NCBI GenBank assembly: GCA_033030425.1
Contig: JAUFSD010000025.1
Location: 930,001 to 994,000 of the forward strand
DNA: 64,000 nt
Source: Verpa conica
Lineage: Eukaryota > Ascomycota > Pezizomycetes > Pezizales > Morchellaceae
Reading direction: 5' to 3'
The position numbers were made by a program, and so were the translations under genes. Positions 57,376-64,000 of the stretch are shown piece by piece. Numbering within the stretch: the stretch's first letter is position 1; every line of letters starts with the position of its first letter. The notes under the pieces are model-generated. The model worked only from the letters and a program-made list of their open reading frames with translations. It did no database searches and had not been told where the DNA came from.

Positions 57376-59830
57376 AGTCACCGAAACGATTACTAATCTA
57401 ATAATTTACAACAATCAAGTAGCGCAGATAACTACCGTATTAACCCGGCGAACCGGCTGCCCCCGATACCCCTGTACTTGGTATCCTCCTACCAGTAAAC
57501 GTAGGTCTCAATACCGGCCTCAGCCAAGTAGATTGAAGAAATAAAGTCTCAGATAACAGGTAACCTCTCAGGACGGGCTGGCAACACCAAAGACCTGATT
57601 AAGCTTCAAAAATCCTTTCAGGCAGTTTATTGTCCGGGCTATAAAACTGGGTCCTGGGGTATATCCGGTCAACGCGGTACAACAAGGGGAGAGGGATGAA
57701 AACTTTGCTAATAAACCTCACTATATGGGCTACAAAACTCGTACCACTAGCTACGCTACCTCACTTTGGTCTTTATACTCCTTAGATTCTAATAAAATCC
57801 TGATAGTTGAATCGTAATAATTCGAAAATCCATACAACTAAAACTATCGTGACACATCACAGAAAATAAACACAAGTAACTTGAGTACCGTCAATATATA
57901 GATAGGCAGCACTTGTTTTAGATATTTATTTGATAAGAAAAAAAACTTGAAGGCTTTCCCCCTATAACCCGGAACACAATCGAAGTAGAAGGCCCTCCCC
58001 TAGTTTCCAAGCCCGTCTTCCTTCCGTTTCCGTACGTGGAATGTATGAGGATAGTAGGCCTAAATATAGCACCTATGTCAATAATAATATTGTCTTAATA
58101 GATCAAAGGTGTACTAACTATTACACTATGCCATTGCAAATAGGGCAGGGGGCACCAATGGGGACACCAACGTCGTTGCCACACATTCCGCAGGGATCCA
58201 TTGTAGGCGTTAGTTGGATGGTAGTCTCGGTTATAGTGAGTTAGGAGGATATGATAAATGGGTATCGCAGATAGTGAATATGAAGGAGACGGTGGAGATA
58301 GCTACCTCTTATATAGATACGGTGGTGAGGGGAAGGAGCGATAACCGCCTGGCTTGTTGAGATAGACAAGAACTAAGGCATGCATGTCTCAAAAGCAGAG
58401 TATCGCACTGGTAGCTCGGTTAAGTTGGCTATCTCCAATAGTATTTCTCTACAAAAAAAGAAAGGATCTGGCGGTCTGATAACAGTCTGCCAAACAACAG
58501 CTGAATTGTATGCAGATCATCTCGCCATCAGGCCATCAAGTCTTTTAGGTGCAGGGCTAGAATCTGTATCTCTGTACCAAACAAAGTGGTGGCCTTAACA
58601 CCAAACCCAAGTTAGCGGACCAAGAATTGGGATATCAACTAAAAGATAACATAGATAAAGCTGCTTGGCAGTGCCTAAAGTTTCATTAAGCTTAAGAATT
58701 TATTTAATTGCCTTAGTGCCAGATTTTCATAGAGATAGCCAATCCGTCAAGTCGCTATCGTAGAAGTCATGATCTACAACGATATGATGCCAAGCACACA
58801 CTAGTGACATCACATTATGCGAGTCTCAGGACATGTTGAGCTGAATATGCAAGTCGTGTCTTATAAGCTTTATTCTGGTCAGGTGATAAGCACGAAAGTG
58901 CAATTGTACCCGTAAACTCATGACGTTTATAAAGAAGACCGCTATTGCATATCATACAAAGCTATGCCAAGTGTACGATTTTTGTATGATATGTAATAGA
59001 GGTCGTTTTTTATAAACGTCATGAGTTTACGAGTCGAGAAAATGCACCTACCGGTCGAGAATATTAATGTTCTTATTACACGACCCGAGTACTGGTGACA
59101 AGAATCTCTAACTCCACTGGTTTTTAGGCACTAAAAGAGTCTCCTCGAATAACGGCCCAAAAATAGCTCTAGGTTATATGATAATTCAGCCCGCGAGAAC
59201 TGCGGGGTAGAGTGTCTCACCGAGCTACAGCGACCATTGCGGTATAGCTAATTCAAAGGTTTTTAGCGGGTTCCCCCAAAGAGGCCGTAGATCGACTCCT
59301 ACATATTATAGTGCATGATTCCTCCGTATCCGGAATCGCCATACCTCCGCGAGCAACTCTGGAACGTGCGTAGGAAAGTCTGATGATAGGTAGTGTAAAA
59401 GTCGTGGCTTGTGTCTGTACTTCCCATACAAGTAAATACCAGACTTACCCTCACACCCGAGTACAGCTACTAACGGGATTGACTTAGTAAGAGCGCTGAT
59501 AAGGTTTCGGATTGAGCTATAATTGTAATGGATCAGGGGGTATAAGCCGAGTCAATTGGGTATTACAATAAAAACCCCTCCAAGCTCTTTGGCCTAATAG
59601 CTTACGGGATAATACCTGGTCCTTATACAAAGAAACGTGTTATATATTTAACTAACCAATTGCTCGCAGTTTCTGCTACTTAGTGGGCCAAAGGCTAGTG
59701 TAAACTGCACTTTGGGGTAGGCAAAAAGGGCCTGTAAGTGTGCTTTGTTGGTAACTTGTTTGACCTCGCCTAAGTGCGAATGTTAGTTCCACATCTCCAC
59801 TAGAACACTTTGGTATTCTAAGTAGTAACT
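57376..59830 (+). repeat. Large diverged direct repeat, copy A (~2.4 kb)
   Basis: Shares ordered blocks with copy B (60380-63460): CAACAATCAAGTAGCGCAGAT, AGCCAAGTAGATTGAAGAA, GATGAAAACTTTGCTAATAA, GCACTTGTTTTAGA, GGTCTGATAACAGTCTGC and ATCACATTATGCGAGT. Differences are largely transitions, compatible with RIP-like decay. No coding frame or LTR structure is recognisable. One hairpin MITE (58909-59033) is inserted here but not in copy B. Confidence 0.75.
58909..59033. mobile_element. 125-bp hairpin MITE inside copy A
   Basis: The two arms (CCGTAAACTCATGACGTTTA... and, inverted, CTCGTAAACTCATGACGTTT...) pair for about 49 bp around a short loop, with few mismatches. TA precedes the left end. The termini resemble the MITE at 62505-62718, so both belong to one superfamily. 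Confidence 0.7.
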
Positions 59831-60666
59831 GAAAGTAGATGTTTTAGCCACCGTAGTTGTCTACGCCAAAGGTCGAGGTACACGCAAAAATTGAGCCTTC
59901 GACTAGTTTAAGTTTTGGTGAGGCTATAACTACCGTATTATCTCGGCAATAACGAACAGAGCTGTGTGAGAGCCTAGAATATTACTAGTGGCCAAAGCCT
60001 ATTTGAGTTGAGCTTGGCGTATGCTTTACTGGCCATAACTGAGCCTCAATCTGTATTCAACCAATCTCAGAATTTCTTTCATCCCACAGTCGTGTTCGGT
60101 ATCGCCGAGAAAATACGGTATACCTAAGTGGTAAACAGTCAGTCAGGTCTGACAAGTAGACTACTAGCAGGTCCTACTCGGGGAAAGTGTTAGCATTCCT
60201 CAAAATGTAGCCTTGGTTAAGGGATATTTTGAATCACTCGATCCCAAGGTAAGACGGGATGTCACTCGGTTTTACAATAATCATGAGAGCATAAATGTAA
60301 GGAGGATACCCCAGAGGTAGTGGAATTGTATGAGAGAGATCTAGTAGGGGGAGTTATCTGCCTGACTTCTGGGTCTAAGTAGCACCGAAGTGATTACTAA
60401 TATAGTAATTTGCAACAATCAAGTAGCGCAGATGACTACCGTATCGACCCGGATAACTGGCCACCCCGGTACCCCTGTACCAAAGGGTGTAGTAGCAGAC
60501 GCAGGCAGGGCTTGGTACCCTTCTACCAGCAATAGTAGGTCTCAACATCCTCAGCCAAGTAGATTGAAGAAGTGAGGCTCTCAGAACAGGTTGGCAACAC
60601 AAACGGCTTGGCTAAGTCTCAGGACCGTATCTACTCGATAAACTCTCTATCTCCGGTCTCAGATAT

Positions 60667-60852
60667 GTTATATCCGGACTAGAGAGCAAGGGTCGGCGGA
60701 AGTCTAGGTTCCAGATAGGGTTGGTGTATATGGGGGAAATTGGGTTTTATGGATAGTGTCTGTCTAATTCAAGCCCCCAATGTTATGTTGTTGAGGCTTG
60801 ACTTAACCCTAACCTTCAAACCAAGCCTTACTCTCTCTAGTCCGGATTTAAC
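60667..60852. mobile_element. TIR element, 186 bp, inside copy B
   Basis: GTTATATCCGGACTAGAGAG at the left and GTTAAATCCGGACTAGAGAG (inverse of the right end) form the terminal repeats. Absent from copy A in this interval. No target duplication was identified. Confidence 0.65.
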
Positions 60853-62024
60853 ACAACTAAGACTGGGGATAGCGATTTCCTCGAGGTAATACGGTAGTTT
60901 AGTATTCTAGTGATAAACTAGATTCTAGGGATAGCCAATATATCGGGTCAATACAGTACTAGTACGTACGGGGGGAAGATGAAAACTTTGCTAATAACCC
61001 CCCCCCCACTATATGGACTACGTACTACCCAGCTCTTATTGCTAGCTACGATCCTCACTTCGATCTTTATACCCCTTAGCCTCAATCGAATAATACTCAT
61101 AGCAGTTGGACAGTCCATATTGCTAAACTATCGTGACATGTCACTATACTATAGCTTATAGTAAATGCTACATCTCCTTCCGTCTCACATGCATATATAT
61201 AGACAGTGCTTGTTTTAGACATTGATTTGGTAAAAAAGAAACTTCAAAGCTTTCCCCCCAGAATGCTTCCTGTAACACCCTCAAAATAAAAGACTCCCCC
61301 TAGTCCCCTAGTCCGTCTTCCTCGCCAGAAAAAAATCTAAATGTGGCATCTGTGTCAATAGTAATATTGTCTTGATAGATCTAAGGTGTACTAACCATGA
61401 TGGTCACTATGTTGGTCACCAGGTTCGTCACCGCACTCTTTGAAGGGAATCATTTTATGCGCTAGTTGGCTGATAATCCCGGTTATGGTGGGTAACAAGG
61501 GTATGGTAAATAGTGGATGAGGATGAGGAGGATGAGGAGGATGAGGAGGATGTAGTAGATAGTGAATACGAAGGAAATGATGGAGATAGCTACCCTTTAT
61601 ATGGATACGGTGAGGATAGGGAGGGCCAATAATTTTGTACCCAGAAACAATAAAATCACCTGATAAAAAAGAAGAGGAAGAAGGGGGGAAAGAGGGAGGG
61701 CCAATAATAGTTTCTTGGTTTTTTTTCTACTTGGTTGGTAGATAGGAGCCTGGGGTAACAAGAACTCGGAGATGCATGAATCGGTGTACATGTTTCAAAA
61801 TTGGAGTATCACATTGGTAACTCGGTTAAGTTGGCCACCTCCAATAATATTTCTCTGCAAAAAAAAAAATAAAGAACGGAGTTGACGGTCTGATAACAGT
61901 CTGCAAAGCGACAGCTGAATTCTATGTAGATCGCCATCCCGACCATCAAGTCCTTGAGGTGTAGAGCCATAATCTATATCTCTATACCAATAAAAATAGT
62001 AGTCTTAGGGTCAAATCCAAGCTA

Positions 62025-62266
62025 CCGCATGAACTAGGGAGAACGAAAATTGCACTTGAAGGTCCAAAGAAAGTGTGGCCGGAAAATCTTACTAGGAGTA
62101 GCTTAGTATCTGTAGTTTTCACTACTTGATAAGCTGAGAGGACATTTTGCTCGGTTTTCTTTGCTATATTGGGGGTAGTACCTTATATAAGTAAATGTTT
62201 GGGCTTGTTTCGCCACTTCTTATTTCAACCACTAAGTATAATTTTCGTTCTCCCCAGTTAATGCGG
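62025..62266. mobile_element. TIR element, 242 bp, inside copy B
   Basis: Terminal repeats of 27 bp start CCGCATGAACTAGGGAGAAC and, inverted, CCGCATTAACTGGGGAGAAC, continuing GAAAATT. Copy A has an uninterrupted sequence at this place (about 58608-58620). Confidence 0.72.
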
Positions 62267-62504
62267 TGGTAGACCAAGAGGTAAGATATTAACTAAATCG
62301 TAGCCTCTAGTTTAGACCTGCTTAACAGTACCCAAAGTTTAGTTGAACTTTAAAGATTTATTTGATTGCCCTGGTATCAGAATTTCATAGAGATAGCCAA
62401 TCCGCCAATCCGCCAAGTCGCTATCGTAGCAACGTCGTAGATGCTATACCCCACGGAAAATCAGAAGTCATGATCTACAATGATAGGATGCCAAGAATGC
62501 ACTA

Positions 62505-62718
62505 CTCGTAATTTCATGATGGTTTGAGAATCGACTGGGTCCGCATATAAGTGCATATGACCTGAGTATCCCTATCCCTAAGCATTTTTAGAGGTTCAGA
62601 GGAATCCATTTGGTCTCTGCGCTGTGATTCAAATAGCCAAGACGCATTGTTGTGCATCTACTGGATTTCCACCTATATGCGGACCTGGTCGATTCTCAAA
62701 ACGTCATGAAATTACGAG
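62505..62718. mobile_element. TIR element, 214 bp, inside copy B with TA duplication
   Basis: Ends CTCGTAATTTCATGA with about 40 bp of inverted similarity (GAGAATCGAC, GTCCGCATATA). TA occurs on both sides (62503-62504, 62719-62720). Copy A shows the empty site with a single TA at 58802-58803 within CACACTAGTGACATCAC. Confidence 0.85.
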
Positions 62719-63452
62719 TATTGATATCACATTATGCGAGTTTCGGGAAATTTTGAGCTAAATATGCAAGCCACGCCTTAGTTTATAAGTTTTACCCAAT
62801 GTAAGAATCTCAGCTCTACCAATCGTTAGACATCAAAAGAGTCCCCTCAAATAACGACTCACCAATAGCCCTAAGTTATATTATTCTGCTCGCGAGGACT
62901 ACGGGGTAGAGTGTTTCAAGGAGCTACACCGGCCATAGCGGTATAGTTAGTCTTCAAATTCCCTGGCGGGTTTCACAAAGAGGCTATAGATTGACTCCTA
63001 CGTATCCTAGTACACGACTCCGGAATGACCATACCTCCACGAACGATTCTAGACCACATAGCCACCCGTTGAATTGACTTAGTAGGAGCGCTGATAATGT
63101 TTCGGATTGAGTTATAATTGCAAAGGGCCAGGGGGTGTCAATTTGAGTATTGCAATAAACGGTCCCTCTCCTAATGATTATTTAGTCTTTATATCAAAGA
63201 AAAGTGTGATATATTTAAATTACCATTACTTATAGATTCTGTTACGTGGCGGGCCAAGAACTAGGGATAGACTGCACTTTGTAGTGATACTAAAGGTAGG
63301 CAAAAAGGGCCTGAAAATGTACTTCATTGGTAACTCTCTTGATCAATCTCGTAAATCTAGGACTTAATCTATGCTTTTGAGAATTGGATTTTTCAGGTTC
63401 TATTTGCCTTCTCCGGGTACGAATGCTAGCTCCATATTACTAGAATACCGTA

Positions 63453-63597
63453 GTATTTAGGAAAATTCGTTCCGCTGTAGCAGGGGTATTTTCCACTAAA
63501 ACTTGTGGAATTGACATCAAAGACACCAGAAAGGCTGCTTCCTTTGGTCAACTCAGCTGTAATCCCTGCTGTAGCGGAACGAATTTTTCCTAAATAC
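63453..63597. mobile_element. TIR element, 145 bp
   Basis: GTATTTAGGAAAATTCGTTC at the left pairs with the inverse of the right end (GTATTTAGGAAAAATTCGTT) over about 35 bp including CGCT..AGCAGGG. No coding frame. Confidence 0.7.
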
Positions 63598-63822
63598 AGC
63601 TTCTGGCAACAAAGATCGAGAAACGTGAGATTCATATTTAGAGTTTCTATTGGCTTTGCAGTATTGTGGCAAAGATTCTAGCAATTTTACTGGCTGTAGG
63701 ACCCTGCTTACTAATCCTAGTTTCTCGATCTTTCTTTCCGGAGACTGTACTATAGTACCCTAGTAGTGGATGGTATCCGGAAGGTATGTGTTGGATAGCA
63801 CGTCTACACTCACCAACGGACT

Positions 63823-63883
63823 GGTGGCCCAATGGTTAGAGCGCCTATCCCAAAATTCTAGATTCAAGTCCTAGCCTATCCAC
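63823..63883 (+). pseudogene. tRNA-like sequence (degenerate tRNA or SINE head)
   Basis: TGGCCCAATGGTTAGAG resembles an A box with D loop and GATTCAAGTCC a B box, about 30 bp apart. The length (about 60 nt) and the failed acceptor pairing rule out an intact tRNA. It may be a tRNA pseudogene or the head of a tRNA-derived SINE that continues past the window. Confidence 0.4.
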
Positions 63884-64000
63884 TTTTCTGTTTCCAATAG
63901 TATGTAGATTAGGTCGGGTACAGGTATGCATGAGAAGAATTTTCCCCCAAAATGTGATGAGAGCTCATAGCCCATCATTCACATAGGAAGTTTATGGCCT

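Larger units (their letters stand above)
60380..63460 (+). repeat. Large diverged direct repeat, copy B (~3.1 kb with insertions)
   Basis: Second copy of 57376-59830 in the same orientation. It is longer because at least three TIR elements (60667-60852, 62025-62266, 62505-62718) lie inside it and are absent from copy A at the same points. A GGATGA microsatellite occupies 61517-61553. Confidence 0.75.

Noticed and set aside
57376..63460. Copies A and B as the two LTRs of a giant retrotransposon
   Set aside because: Only about 550 bp separate them, there is no internal coding sequence, no TG...CA ends and no target duplication were found; a diverged tandem repeat fits better.

Overview
The window is nuclear DNA from a filamentous ascomycete fungus. 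The evidence is short introns (about 38-90 nt) with GT/AG ends and CTAAC/CTRAY-type branch sites, intron-containing tRNAs, conserved fungal housekeeping genes (GINS subunit Psf2, ALG10), Clr5-ankyrin, HeLo, F-box and Zn2Cys6 proteins, and an intact Ty1/copia element. A truffle/morel-like (Pezizomycete) origin would fit the gene-poor, AT-rich, MITE-filled background, but that is inference.

Layout. 1-5.5 kb: the 3' end of an ankyrin-repeat gene and a complete protein-kinase/ankyrin fusion whose 105-bp repeats are nearly identical. 5.5-8.4 kb: a TIR element, a decayed hAT-like element and an F-box gene with one in-frame stop. 8.8 kb: tRNA-Pro(CGG) with an intron. 13.4-19.8 kb: the most unusual part, a HEPN-domain HepT-like gene and, 4.9 kb downstream on the same strand, a minimal nucleotidyltransferase (MntA-like) gene. 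Both are intron-bearing and both retain their full family signatures; in prokaryotes these two families form the HepT-MntA toxin-antitoxin module. 19.8-25.3 kb: no gene found. 25.3-30 kb: a compact block with a HeLo-domain protein carrying a Q/N-rich repeat tail, Psf2 and ALG10.

30-33 kb: a nest of TA-flanked TIR elements and tRNA-His(GTG). 33-37.6 kb: a short Zn2Cys6 gene, a weak hypothetical gene and a small multi-zinc-finger gene. 38.5-43.3 kb: a full-length copia element with identical 205-bp LTRs, a 5-bp target duplication, one uninterrupted gag-pol frame and a primer-binding site matching the anticodon arm of initiator tRNA-Met. 44.3-46.9 kb: a five-exon zinc-finger gene. 48.9-50.3 kb: two small membrane-protein genes, one split by a 372-bp TIR element flanked by a 9-bp duplication. 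52.5-54.8 kb: a five-exon Clr5-ankyrin gene. 55-64 kb: no genes; two diverged direct copies of a roughly 2.5-kb sequence whose comparison exposes several MITE insertions.

Functionally the window mixes core genes (Psf2, ALG10, tRNAs) with accessory genes of types often linked to self/non-self or regulatory diversity (HeLo, ankyrin-kinase, Clr5-ankyrin, HepT/MntA-like), set in repeat-rich DNA.
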